This document shows positions 23,272 through 30,801 of a DNA stretch of 34,053 bases, one piece after another (positions within the stretch are counted from its first letter, which is position 1; each line of letters starts with the position of its first letter). The DNA lies in contig CAKMJS010000108.1 of NCBI GenBank assembly GCA_927405585.1, positions 1-34,053 on the forward strand. Reading direction: 5' to 3'. The DNA is from an uncultured Desulfosporosinus sp. (GTDB lineage: Bacteria; Bacillota; Desulfitobacteriia; Desulfitobacteriales; Desulfitobacteriaceae). The notes below the pieces were generated by a model, which ran no database searches, was not told the DNA's origin, and saw nothing but the letters and a program-made list of their open reading frames with translations. Both the position numbers and the translations under genes were made by a program.

Positions 23272-23281
23272 CAATGTAAAA

Positions 23282-23313
23282 GAGTCACCCCCTGATGCTG
23301 ACAGAAGTGACTC
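23282..23313 (-). terminator. Secondary minus-strand terminator
   Basis: On the minus strand GAGTCAC pairs with GTGACTC across an 18-nt loop and is followed by TTTTAC. It backs up the stronger terminator at 23369-23398. Confidence 0.45.
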
Positions 23314-23368
23314 AAATACCAGAATAATCATTATTATAAATTTGAGTCGAAGAAACCAATAGATTTGT

Positions 23369-23398
23369 AAAAAAAACGACTTCCTGTAAAGGAAATCG
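23369..23398 (-). terminator. Terminator after the cytochrome c frame
   Basis: On the minus strand CGATTTCC pairs with GGAAGTCG (one wobble, 6-nt loop) and is followed by eight T. It lies 45 nt after the cytochrome stop. Confidence 0.88.
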
Positions 23399-23442
23399 CG
23401 TCAGGCTTATGTGTATCAAGATGGGGCAAAGGGCGCGTTAAT

Positions 23443-23643
23443 CTACTTAAGACTCGTGATATAGACAACTAGATCAGCTACTTGCTCACTACTAAGTGAA
23501 CTAGGCTTATTACGGGGCATATTGGCTTGGATATAACTGGCCGAAGGGGTTTTACCAATCAAGCTCGGACCACTTCCCCCAGAACCATTTGTCCCATGAC
23601 AAACCTTACATTGGTTATTGTAAATACTTTGGCCCCGGGTCAT
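23443..23643 (-). CDS. Cytochrome c domain without leader, possibly 5'-truncated
   Basis: The 66-residue frame is a class-I mono-haem cytochrome c: CKVCH at 12-16 and a probable axial Met in NMPRNKP (M42). It has no signal peptide, although haem attachment happens outside the membrane, and no ribosome site. In frame upstream of the ATG the codons read ECETPVTPV, like a proline-rich linker, back to a stop inside the flavin reductase end. This suggests the tail of a longer, exported cytochrome protein that lost its front. Intact gene or remnant cannot be settled here; the clean terminator favours a formerly working gene. Confidence 0.7.
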   Translation of the reverse strand: MTRGQSIYNNQCKVCHGTNGSGGSGPSLIGKTPSASYIQANMPRNKPSSLSSEQVADLVVYITSLK

Positions 23644-23668
23644 AACTGGAGTTACTGGAGTCTCACAC

Positions 23669-24163
23669 TCATATTGCGATGACCTTTACGATTTCTCCAT
23701 AATAAATGGTATGATAATCGTGATCTCCATACATCTTAGCTTGAATGTCCTCACTCAAAAAATTCGGATCCATATCCTGCTTGTATACGATCTTACATTC
23801 ATAGACCATTTCGCATCCTTCAATGGAGGGAGTGGCAATCGATTCTCCAGCTTTTAAAGTTAATCCGCTTGCTTGAAATTTATCGATATCTCTTCCGGAT
23901 TTGGTTCCGCACACAGCTAAAGCCTGTTTCAAGCGGTTACTTAGTGGAACGCTTACCGAAAATTCAGTTGCCTTTTCAATAAGTTCATGTGTAAATCTCG
24001 ATTTCCTAACAAGCACAGTAAATATAGGCCTATTCCATTCAAAACCAATATTTCCCCAACTAATGGTCATGGTATTGACTGTTTCTCCGTTTTTCACCGT
24101 GAGAAAAGCCCCTTGTTTATGAAGATGGGTCATTGTTTTTTCGATATTTGTAGTGTAAGACAT
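23669..24163 (-). CDS. Flavin reductase-like (flavoredoxin-type) protein
   Basis: The 164-residue protein has the FMN-binding split-barrel pattern NTMTISWGNIGFEWNRP, FTVLVRKSRFTHE and FSVSVP. AAGGAGGT lies about 9 nt before the ATG. Such proteins bind FMN and serve as flavoredoxins or NAD(P)H:flavin reductases in anaerobes. The cytochrome frame follows at 25 nt. The partner is unknown. Confidence 0.85.
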   Translation of the reverse strand: MSYTTNIEKTMTHLHKQGAFLTVKNGETVNTMTISWGNIGFEWNRPIFTVLVRKSRFTHELIEKATEFSVSVPLSNRLKQALAVCGTKSGRDIDKFQASGLTLKAGESIATPSIEGCEMVYECKIVYKQDMDPNFLSEDIQAKMYGDHDYHTIYYGEIVKVIAI

Positions 24164-24296
24164 TTATGTAGATACCTCCTTAACATTTATCCTAGTATAC
24201 ACCAATTCTAGGAGTTATCGATACATTATTCGCAAATTGCAGAAGAGTGAAAATATCTAAAAGACGATTGAAAGAGGGGTTTCTTTCTGGCAGTAA

Positions 24297-24311
24297 GAAG
24301 AGTAGCTCTTC
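24297..24311 (-). terminator. Short hairpin after the PQ-loop gene
   Basis: GAAGAG and CTCTTC form a 6-bp stem with a 3-nt loop, 8 nt after the stop of the minus-strand gene. The U-run is short, so this is a weak candidate. Confidence 0.35.
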
Positions 24312-24319
24312 ACTTCATC

Positions 24320-24631
24320 TCATTTAGCAGTCACACTAGGGTGAGAATTATTTGACGCATAAGGATGAGCAGGAGTATCGGTGATTCGACTATTGCGATA
24401 GTAAATCAGAAGATCGATAAATACCATAATGAAATTAAGTAGGTATAAATATATGACCTGATCATACTGGTTGAAAATTTTATTCAAGATCCCCGCAACA
24501 TACCCAATCAGGACAACGATTAGAAACAACACACTCTTACCTTCAGTTGATCGGGAGATGTAAGCTTTATAAATGGAAAGGGGCCATGCAGCGCCAAAAC
24601 AAATCAGCATAATAATCTCAAAAATACTCAT
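24320..24631 (-). CDS. PQ-loop/SemiSWEET-like small membrane protein
   Basis: The 103-residue protein has three transmembrane helices. The first loop, AAWPLSIYKAYISRSTEGKS (15-33), follows the PQ-loop pattern of SWEET-like and cystinosin-like transporters. One three-helix unit is the size of bacterial SemiSWEETs, which work as dimers. The tail is polar. The substrate is unknown. It stands apart from its neighbours, in the same direction as flavin reductase. Confidence 0.7.
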   Translation of the reverse strand: MSIFEIIMLICFGAAWPLSIYKAYISRSTEGKSVLFLIVVLIGYVAGILNKIFNQYDQVIYLYLLNFIMVFIDLLIYYRNSRITDTPAHPYASNNSHPSVTAK

Positions 24632-24851
24632 AAGAAAAACTCCTCAATTAGATATGTATTTAGTTTCACAAACAATATTGCTATTATACACCCTTTTGAA
24701 GTTCTATAATAGGTAATTTCCCAATGTTCTACAATTCCAAAAAGAGTGAATAAAGAGCCAATAGCAATACTTGAATTTGTGCATTTCAGAAAAGTTATAT
24801 ATAATTTTAATTGAGTGAATTGCAGAAAATAGGTGCCTGGGTGGGCTTAAG

Positions 24852-24878
24852 AACCAGCATTTCGAAAGAATGCTGGTT
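24852..24878. terminator. Hairpin AACCAGCATT/AATGCTGGTT
   Basis: A perfect 10-bp stem encloses a 7-nt loop. TTTTGC follows on the plus strand. It lies 39 nt after the stop of the small minus-strand gene at 24918, for which it could also act. Confidence 0.65.
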
Positions 24879-24917
24879 TTGCTAATCCCTCCAATTCGAT
24901 CCTTAACGCTGAGTCCG

Positions 24918-25079
24918 TTAATTTTGTGCTCCTTTAGTTTCCCCTAATCTTTCAATTTGAGGTTCATTGGCTTCTTTTTTTATCTCATCAAATTTCTGAA
25001 CCATCTCAGGATATTTAGCTTTAATTTGATCAAGTTCACTGCCTGATACTTCTCTTCTAAATTGATCACTATTGCTCAT
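24918..25079 (-). CDS. 53-residue charged soluble protein
   Basis: The minus strand encodes 53 residues starting MSNSDQFRREVSGSELDQIK, continuing with KYPEMVQKFDEIKKEANEP and ending GETKGAQN. A GGGAGG ribosome site lies about 7 nt before the ATG. The charged helical composition without Cys or membrane segments looks genuine. Function and family are unknown. Confidence 0.6.
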   Translation of the reverse strand: MSNSDQFRREVSGSELDQIKAKYPEMVQKFDEIKKEANEPQIERLGETKGAQN

Positions 25080-25255
25080 ACTAACGCCTCCCAAAATATT
25101 TAACTTATCAACTATAAAGTCTTCCCTGAATTTCAGGAATGATGTTTGGAATTATATAGTGAAAAATAATCTAGTAATGTAGAATTTCAGGTTATAATGG
25201 TATGATTAGAAGAGCGTCATTGTTTCTGAATTGTGCTCAGGGAGGAAATCAGGTA

Positions 25256-25291
25256 ATGAAGATTGAAGAAGTCTGTGAAGGCTGGTGCTAA
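25256..25291 (+). CDS. Possible 11-codon frame before the transglutaminase
   Basis: MKIEEVCEGWC is preceded by GGGAGG (10-nt gap). A TTATAAT (25194-25200) upstream could be a -10 box. It may be a leader peptide or chance. The rest of the 320-nt gap from 25080 holds nothing I can name. Confidence 0.2.
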   Translation: MKIEEVCEGWC

Positions 25292-25428
25292 CATCAAATT
25301 TGGTGGACATTCATTTACCTTTGCTTAGACTTATCTGCAAACATTAACTAATCACGCTAAAAATAGAGTACAATTCAACAAAGGGAGCTGCGTGCCGTAA
25401 ATTGATAACAAAGGAGCGTATAATCAAC

Positions 25429-26490
25429 TTGAAACAATTAAAACATATAAAACTCTTTAAAGTTACCGACCAATGGCCTTGGCTCGTCATGATATTACTA
25501 ACAATATCGCTCTTAATGACTCCCTCTCAGGCATTCGCCAAGGGTCAAACCCTAACTAATTTAGTAGACCTTCAAAAGGCTATACACGTCGACTTAACGA
25601 ACCGTGAAACCAACTTCACCCTCTACTATACAGGGGATACGACTCAAATGATTGAGAATCTCACGACGGTTTTTGAACAAGCAAAACAAACAGATGATTA
25701 CCTGAATAGGTCTTTAACCAGTTGGGGATATAACGTGGCAGGAACGACAATAAAAGCAACTCTTGAGTTCACCGTCGGTTACCTAACGACTAAAGAGCAA
25801 GAGGATTATATTGATGAAAAAGTAAAGGCTCTAGTTCCGACGTTAATAACCTCAGATATGAGCGATGTTGCCAAAGAAAAAGCCCTTCATGATTGGTTGA
25901 TTAATCATGTTTCCTATGACTTCACCTTAAATCAAAGGACAGCTTATACCGCTTTGACCACTGGCAAAACAGTATGTACTGGGTACGCTATGCTTATGTA
26001 TAAAATGTTGAATCTAGCAGGCATTAAAAGCTATATCATCGCTGGGAATCTTTCTGAAACTAGCTCCTCTATACCTAACGCTGAATGGGAAAATCACGTC
26101 TGGAACTTAGTTCAAATTGATAACCAGTGGTATCATGTCGATGTTACGAACGATTGGAATAATCCAGACAGCCATATGTTTTTTAACAAAGGCAGTGCAT
26201 TTATGCAGGAGAAGGGGTTTGCATGGAGCGAAGATCAGCTCATTCGCCCTGTTAAGTCTAAGTTACCGCCAACAAACCCCTCGAATGAACCCGTCAACGC
26301 CGAATCCCCTGAGAACTCCGGCGAAATCATTGATCCTCAGCTCTCTAAAGTAAGCATTGGACTTAATCTATCCGAACGAGTGTTAAAGATTATAGGGTTA
26401 ATAGAAACCATCGTAACCATGTTTGCAAAGTGGATTTATACGATAATTCAGCAACTATCTTTATTAATTAGAGATTTGATACAGACGTAA
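25429..26490 (+). CDS. Secreted transglutaminase-like protein
   Basis: A TTG at 25429 is taken as the start; AAGGAG lies 12 nt upstream. The 353-residue product begins with a signal peptide (hydrophobic WLVMILLTISLLM, cleavage likely after SQAFA). The transglutaminase core has C183 (TVCTGYAMLMYKML), H223 (ENHVWNLV) and D238 (WYHVDVTND). A proline-rich linker leads to a hydrophobic or amphipathic C-terminal helix that may hold it at the membrane. Such proteins act on cell-wall or spore-surface peptides, or as proteases. It is monocistronic here. The target is unknown. Confidence 0.83.
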   Translation: MKQLKHIKLFKVTDQWPWLVMILLTISLLMTPSQAFAKGQTLTNLVDLQKAIHVDLTNRETNFTLYYTGDTTQMIENLTTVFEQAKQTDDYLNRSLTSWGYNVAGTTIKATLEFTVGYLTTKEQEDYIDEKVKALVPTLITSDMSDVAKEKALHDWLINHVSYDFTLNQRTAYTALTTGKTVCTGYAMLMYKMLNLAGIKSYIIAGNLSETSSSIPNAEWENHVWNLVQIDNQWYHVDVTNDWNNPDSHMFFNKGSAFMQEKGFAWSEDQLIRPVKSKLPPTNPSNEPVNAESPENSGEIIDPQLSKVSIGLNLSERVLKIIGLIETIVTMFAKWIYTIIQQLSLLIRDLIQT

Positions 26491-26601
26491 TTGATCAAAT
26501 ATATGCATGGTTTTTTGTGGGACAACTTTATAACTACCCTTGTAATCATTGTATTTGATATGAAATTCTTAAACACTTGTGATTATTGGGGGTAATAAAA
26601 A

Positions 26602-27768
26602 ATGGATTTAAAAAACAGCTCGGAAGATACTGGGACAGGTCGATTAATGTGTATTGATGCATTTAGAGGAATAGCAATAGCCTTAATGCTGTTATGTGAT
26701 AATCCCGGGAATCCAGCTAGAATATATCCACAATTAAGACACGCGCTCTGGAATGGATATACAGTAGCAGATCTGGCATTTCCGTTCTTTATCATAATCA
26801 TGGGGATGGTAGTACCCTATACAATCAATCAACGATTAGCAAAAGGTGTTTCACCGTTGAACATTTTTGCTCATATCATCGTACGAAGTGTAGGAATATT
26901 TTGTCTCGGATTATTAATAAATGGGTTTCCAGTGTATGACTTTTCAAGTATTAGAATTCCCGGAGTACTACAGCGAATTGCAGTTACCTACCTTATCATA
27001 AGCACCTTGATATTAGTGATAACCTATGCAGTTAAAAACAAGCTAATTCAAGCATCCGTACAACTTGGAATGGCATTTGCGATTATTATTGGCTATTATT
27101 TGTTAATGAACTATACGAATGTCCCAGGGTTTGGGAAGGGGATTTTAGAACCGGATGGAAATTTGGTTCAGTATATCGACCTTCAATGGCTGAAAGGGCA
27201 TATGTATACACCAAGCTGGGATCCCGAAGGTATTTTAGGTACATTACCTGCCGTTGCGTCAGCTCTGTTTGGTGCGGTCGCTGGACAAGTACTTATATAT
27301 CCTTCAGATAAAAGAATATACAAGGTTTTAGGTATAGCAATTTTTGGAATCCTAACCGTAGCCCTAGCATACCGCGCTAATATGTGGGTTCCTTTTAATA
27401 AAAATTTATGGTCCAGCTCTTTTGTTCTATTGACCGCCGGAATTTCTTATCTAATGGTGGCGATACTGTATTTGATTATGGATATAATCAAATACGATTC
27501 TTTATTTAAACCCTTTGCAGTGCTAGGAAGCAGTTCGATCGTTGTGTATTTTGTGTCAGAGATTGTTCGTAAGACGCTTTGGGTGATCCCAGTAGTAGAC
27601 ACGATCACGAAAGAACAATTAACTTTAGATGTGTGGTTGACGACTCACTATATAATGCCATGGTCAGGTAATATTCTGGATTCGGTTTACTTCTCAATTA
27701 TCTATACAATACTATGGAGTGGAATCATGAGTTATTTTTATAATAAGAAGTCCTTTATGAAATTGTAA
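26602..27768 (+). CDS. Membrane acyltransferase, COG4299/HGSNAT-like
   Basis: The 388-residue protein has about ten helices. The N-terminal motif RLMCIDAFRGIAIALMLL plus CDNPGNPARIYP, then YTVADLAFPFFIIIMG, is typical of COG4299 proteins related to heparan-alpha-glucosaminide N-acetyltransferase. These are thought to move acetyl groups across the membrane onto sugars, including cell-wall amino sugars. A GGGGG purine run precedes the ATG. It may act with the upstream exported transglutaminase at the cell surface, but the 110-nt gap does not prove co-transcription. Confidence 0.85.
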   Translation: MDLKNSSEDTGTGRLMCIDAFRGIAIALMLLCDNPGNPARIYPQLRHALWNGYTVADLAFPFFIIIMGMVVPYTINQRLAKGVSPLNIFAHIIVRSVGIFCLGLLINGFPVYDFSSIRIPGVLQRIAVTYLIISTLILVITYAVKNKLIQASVQLGMAFAIIIGYYLLMNYTNVPGFGKGILEPDGNLVQYIDLQWLKGHMYTPSWDPEGILGTLPAVASALFGAVAGQVLIYPSDKRIYKVLGIAIFGILTVALAYRANMWVPFNKNLWSSSFVLLTAGISYLMVAILYLIMDIIKYDSLFKPFAVLGSSSIVVYFVSEIVRKTLWVIPVVDTITKEQLTLDVWLTTHYIMPWSGNILDSVYFSIIYTILWSGIMSYFYNKKSFMKL

Positions 27769-27802
27769 TTCAAATGGATGAAATGTTGGACTTTTAGGAA
27801 AA

Positions 27803-28125
27803 ATGCTCTCGAGCACAATCGCCATGGTACTCTCAAATCTCCTCATCTATAAAGCTGGAAAAACTGAAATTCTTTATGGTCATATTGCAGGCTCGGATTC
27901 TACACAGCCAAGCCCCACCTCACAAAAACAGGTTATTCCGCACTCTGGAATAATTTTGTATATGGTGTTGTCACTGCCTATTCGATTAAATGGTTGGCAC
28001 ATCCCTCAGTAGTTTTAGCTCCGGAACCTCATATAGGTCCTCAAGAGGGGATGGACCCGGATAACAACAAAGTGTACCCAGAACCGAAAATTGAGAATGC
28101 AGAGACGCAAGTTCAGTTTCACTAA
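27803..28125 (+). pseudogene. Frameshifted small gene, unrecognised
   Basis: The first frame reads KMLSSTIAMVLSNLLIYKAG then a polar Ser/Pro-rich part up to QVIPHSG near 27950. A shift then gives a better frame, NNFVYGVVTAYSIKWLAHP and later EPHIGPQEGMDPDNNKVYP, ending at TAA 28123-28125. One base change in number would join them into about 107 residues with an N-terminal hydrophobic helix. A bidirectional terminator follows. The family is unknown; a sequencing error rather than a true mutation is possible. Confidence 0.45.
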
Positions 28126-28148
28126 AAGAGTTGAGGATAACACAAAAA

Positions 28149-28183
28149 TAAGCCCCAAGCATAACACGTCTGCTTGGGGCTTA
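28149..28183. terminator. Bidirectional terminator between convergent genes
   Basis: TAAGCCCCAAGC pairs perfectly with GCTTGGGGCTTA around an 11-nt loop. TTTTTG follows on the minus strand and TTTGG on the plus strand. It lies between the frameshifted gene and the lipoprotein gene. Confidence 0.88.
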
Positions 28184-28197
28184 CTTTGGATTACTGC

Positions 28198-28554
28198 TTA
28201 TTTTACATTCTTGAAAATTTCTTTCGCTTTATCATTGGCCGTTTCCAGTGCGAATAACCCTTTGACTTGCCAATCGGCTACAAATTTGAATTCTTTCTTG
28301 GCTTTATCGAAGTCTTGCTTAGATGCGAATTCATAAATTTTAACGGGTTTTTCATCCATATATAATAGCATACCATCTTTGGCATACACCGTTGCAAACT
28401 CGATTTTTTTCTCGGGATCTACAGTAACTCCCGCAGCGGTATAGGCTTGCGTAAAGTCTGCCATTGTTAAATCTTTAGTAGCAGCAGATCCACACCCTAC
28501 CATCGTGATCATTAGGGCAATGGATAATACATAGATAAGCTTTTTAATTTTCAA
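28198..28554 (-). CDS. Small lipoprotein
   Basis: A TTG start at 28554 gives 118 residues. A lipoprotein signal (MKIKKLIYVLSIALMI) ends in the lipobox MVGC with Cys21. The mature part is a small alpha/beta domain with KIYEFASKQDFDKAKKEF. It is surface-anchored; function unknown. The ribosome site is weak (AAAGAGAG). An inverted repeat at 28621-28644 lies 70-90 nt upstream. Confidence 0.8.
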   Translation of the reverse strand: MKIKKLIYVLSIALMITMVGCGSAATKDLTMADFTQAYTAAGVTVDPEKKIEFATVYAKDGMLLYMDEKPVKIYEFASKQDFDKAKKEFKFVADWQVKGLFALETANDKAKEIFKNVK

Positions 28555-28620
28555 TTGGATTTCAACTCTCTTTCTTTGTTCTTTTAGTCCACCATAGTTT
28601 CAAGACAAAATAATCGAATG

Positions 28621-28644
28621 GACTCGCAAAATTCTTGCGAAGTC
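28621..28644. promoter_or_regulatory. Inverted repeat upstream of the lipoprotein gene
   Basis: GACT-CGCAA and TTGCGAAGTC pair around AATTC with one bulged base. Its position about 70 nt before the minus-strand lipoprotein start fits an operator or a leader hairpin. The rest of the 28555-28840 gap shows nothing clear. Confidence 0.4.
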
Positions 28645-28840
28645 ATTCTTGAATAGTTCGAAGTGGGTGGGCTTACTTCATTGAGTATAAACGATCTATC
28701 AGGTTTACACAAACTTGACGACTTAAATCAGACTCTTAAATTAACTGATTCCGAATCAAAATCCACCAGAGTGACGACATAAAGGGTTAAGTTGTTCAGG
28801 TGCATGAGGGGATTAGTGTGCACCTTCGGGGATGAAAAGA

Positions 28841-28859
28841 GGGGGCTATTAACGCCCCC
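28841..28859 (-). terminator. Terminator after the Tat-exported protein gene
   Basis: GGGGGC pairs with GCCCCC across a 7-nt loop. On the minus strand TCTTTTC follows. It begins 15 nt after the stop. Confidence 0.75.
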
Positions 28860-28873
28860 CACATTTCATTATT

Positions 28874-30121
28874 TCAACGGTCTGTTACTCTTTTGACGAT
28901 ATTATCCAAGGTTCCTTCAGTATATCCTATATACCAAAACTTTTCCTTCGAGCAGGCAGAATACCAGATGCGAAATTTAGGCGATTCTCCAGGTTCCACA
29001 ACAAAGCCGCTGCGGTAAATGAAACCATTGTCCCATTGTTCACCGCCGCTAGGTACAAGTAATGGTCCGTTAAGAGGCATGCTAAGCTCTTTCGGTTGAG
29101 ACATCGGTGCAGTCGCATAGAACAATTGAGAATCTTTCATAGTTCCATTTTTAGGCCATCCAGCGATTAAAAAATCGATTGTTTGTTTAAGGTGATTGGG
29201 CTTAGCTGATATATGCCAAGGAATATACCCACCATTCCATGTATTCCAGGGAAGACTACAAGGTTGTCCTGAACTCCAGGTTAAACCATCTGTCGATGTA
29301 TGCAAATGCATCGTCACATTTCCGTCAGTTGTCCACATATACCAAAGTTCAGCACTTTTGCGCCAAATCGTCGGGGATAGAACTAAACCAGTTCGGCGGT
29401 CCCAAGGCTTTACTAGGCAGAGGATTTTATCGCTTAACTTATGATTTGAACTTATTATAATAGCCCATATTTTTTCATAATTATCCCGGTAATTTTCTCG
29501 CCAGTATAAGATTAATGCATTTCGATCCGGGTCATAAACTAATTCCGGGTCAGAGTTATAGTTGCCATTTAAGGAGGCTGATGGTTTTACTGCTACCGGA
29601 TTTTTAATGCCTGGGGAGCTAATCCAGTTCAGTCCATCCTTGCTAACTAGAACACTAGGATTTTCAAAGGCACTATCGAAGTGTGGATAAGGGGTAAGTA
29701 CCATCCAATAACGAAAGCCTCCCCAAGTTTCAAGACCATGTTCTGTTTTAAAATCGATTACACTCGGATGAACAGCTTGACCTGAGCGGTCATAGGTTGG
29801 AGTCTCTATGTGTTTTAATGCATTAATAAAGGGCTTATTAATTATTGAAGGCTGGGGAGGTTGGACTTCGTCCGCAATGACTATAGTAGCTTGAGGAGGC
29901 ATTAATGTTGTTGAAACTTTATTTTGTGAGAAAAAACCAAAAAAGTACAGACCTGCCACTGTTCCTGTAAATGTTTTTAAGAAAGATCTCCTTGTAATAA
30001 TATTATTTGATTCAATTTCAGATTCAGATTCAGAGTGAGAGTCAGAATCAGAGTCAGAGTCTTCCATCATTAATACCTTCGAAGTGTCTTTAAATGAGGC
30101 AAGCATTTTTTCTTCCAGCAT
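28874..30121 (-). CDS. Tat-exported beta-propeller (GH43-like) protein with Asp/Ser repeat
   Basis: The ATG at 30121 is chosen for its GAGGGGA site 9 nt upstream; the frame extends six codons farther without one. The 415-residue product has an unusual N-terminus: about 20 residues, then DSDSDSDSHSESESEIES (21-38). A twin-arginine signal follows, TRRSFLK (R44, R45) plus a hydrophobic core. The mature domain resembles five-bladed propeller glycosidases: SDPELVYDPDRNALILYW and two Asp-box-like motifs (SKDGLNW, STDGLTW). It probably binds or cuts a polysaccharide outside the cell. Catalytic residues were not assigned. The Asp/Ser block before a Tat signal is odd, because it leaves a long acidic tail in the cytoplasm during export. 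Confidence 0.75.
   Translation of the reverse strand: MLEEKMLASFKDTSKVLMMEDSDSDSDSHSESESEIESNNIITRRSFLKTFTGTVAGLYFFGFFSQNKVSTTLMPPQATIVIADEVQPPQPSIINKPFINALKHIETPTYDRSGQAVHPSVIDFKTEHGLETWGGFRYWMVLTPYPHFDSAFENPSVLVSKDGLNWISSPGIKNPVAVKPSASLNGNYNSDPELVYDPDRNALILYWRENYRDNYEKIWAIIISSNHKLSDKILCLVKPWDRRTGLVLSPTIWRKSAELWYMWTTDGNVTMHLHTSTDGLTWSSGQPCSLPWNTWNGGYIPWHISAKPNHLKQTIDFLIAGWPKNGTMKDSQLFYATAPMSQPKELSMPLNGPLLVPSGGEQWDNGFIYRSGFVVEPGESPKFRIWYSACSKEKFWYIGYTEGTLDNIVKRVTDR
30008..30061. repeat. Hexanucleotide-type repeat encoding Asp/Ser-Glu/Ser
   Basis: The DNA is a run of near-identical six-base units (GATTCA, GAGTCA and variants on the plus strand). It encodes residues 21-38 of the Tat-exported protein. 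Such runs can change length by slipped-strand replication. Confidence 0.75.
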
Positions 30122-30364
30122 CTTATTGTCTCCCCTCAATAATTGCTACTGTTGTATTGCTTAATGCATTAGACCCTTACCCACTATAGTCGTTGAATCT
30201 ACACTTCTATTTAACCTTAAGCAGATATTAGTTCAACTGAGGGCCGGTTAATTCCTTCCAGTTTATGCCGATAAAATAAATAATTATTTTAATCTAAATA
30301 GACTAGTTTGGTTATCTTAGCAAAAATCTTAATGACTGCGTATCTGATTATATATTCTGCAAAG

Positions 30365-30391
30365 AAAAAAAACTCCAAGTAAATATTGGAG
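30365..30391 (-). terminator. Minus-strand terminator with eight-U tract
   Basis: On the minus strand CTCCAA pairs with TTGGAG over a 7-nt loop and is followed by eight T. No minus-strand gene is seen to its right, so it may insulate the Tat gene or remain from lost DNA. Confidence 0.65.
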
Positions 30392-30419
30392 AATTAGTAC
30401 GCAAAGAACCCGTAGTTTT

Positions 30420-30512
30420 TTGCTGTTACTTGAATACCAACCGACGATTTTGTTTGTAGAGCACGACAGAACATTTTACGAGAACATCGCGACAAAGTTT
30501 GTAAATATCTGA
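30420..30512 (+). pseudogene. C-terminal remnant of an ABC-F ATPase gene
   Basis: The frame reads LLLLEYQPTILFVEHDRTF then YENIATKFVNI and a stop. This matches the H-loop end of ABC-F ribosome-protection ATPases (usually TLLFVSHD or IFVEHD). Only about 30 codons remain; no Walker A or signature motif is found nearby. Confidence 0.65.
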
Positions 30513-30613
30513 TTACCTGTCACGAGCATCATCTATAGTTAGCACAGGAAATAGTATCCTTCAAAAATCTTGAAAGGGAATCATATAAAGAACTAATAAT
30601 TACTTCTAGATAC

Positions 30614-30647
30614 TTAGCACCAAGGGAGCGCTATCCCTTGGTGCTAA
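30614..30647. repeat. Perfect 14-bp palindromic hairpin
   Basis: TTAGCACCAAGGGA pairs perfectly with TCCCTTGGTGCTAA around GCGCTA. There is no U-tract. It sits between the ABC-F remnant and another gene tail and may be a repeat end. Confidence 0.75.
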
Positions 30648-30703
30648 ATGAGTTTATTCGTCCATTGAAAGAGTTAGGCTACGATGATACAATTAATTAT
30701 TAG
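30635..30703 (+). pseudogene. Orphan gene tail, unrecognised
   Basis: The frame PLVLNEFIRPLKELGYDDTINY ends at TAG 30701-30703, 20 nt before a terminator. It looks like the C-terminus of a protein whose front is missing. No family is recognised. Confidence 0.4.
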
Positions 30704-30723
30704 GTTAATCGAGCTAGTTACAG

Positions 30724-30756
30724 ACTCCAGCATGATACGATGCTAGGAGTTTTTTG
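30724..30756 (+). terminator. Terminator upstream of the MFS gene
   Basis: ACTCC-AGCAT pairs with ATGCTAGGAGT (one bulge) around a short loop and ends in TTTTTT. It would close the gene whose tail ends at 30703. Confidence 0.75.
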
Positions 30757-30801
30757 GTTTGGGTGAGGACAAGACAATCGATTGAAAAATGAGGTTATTG
30801 C

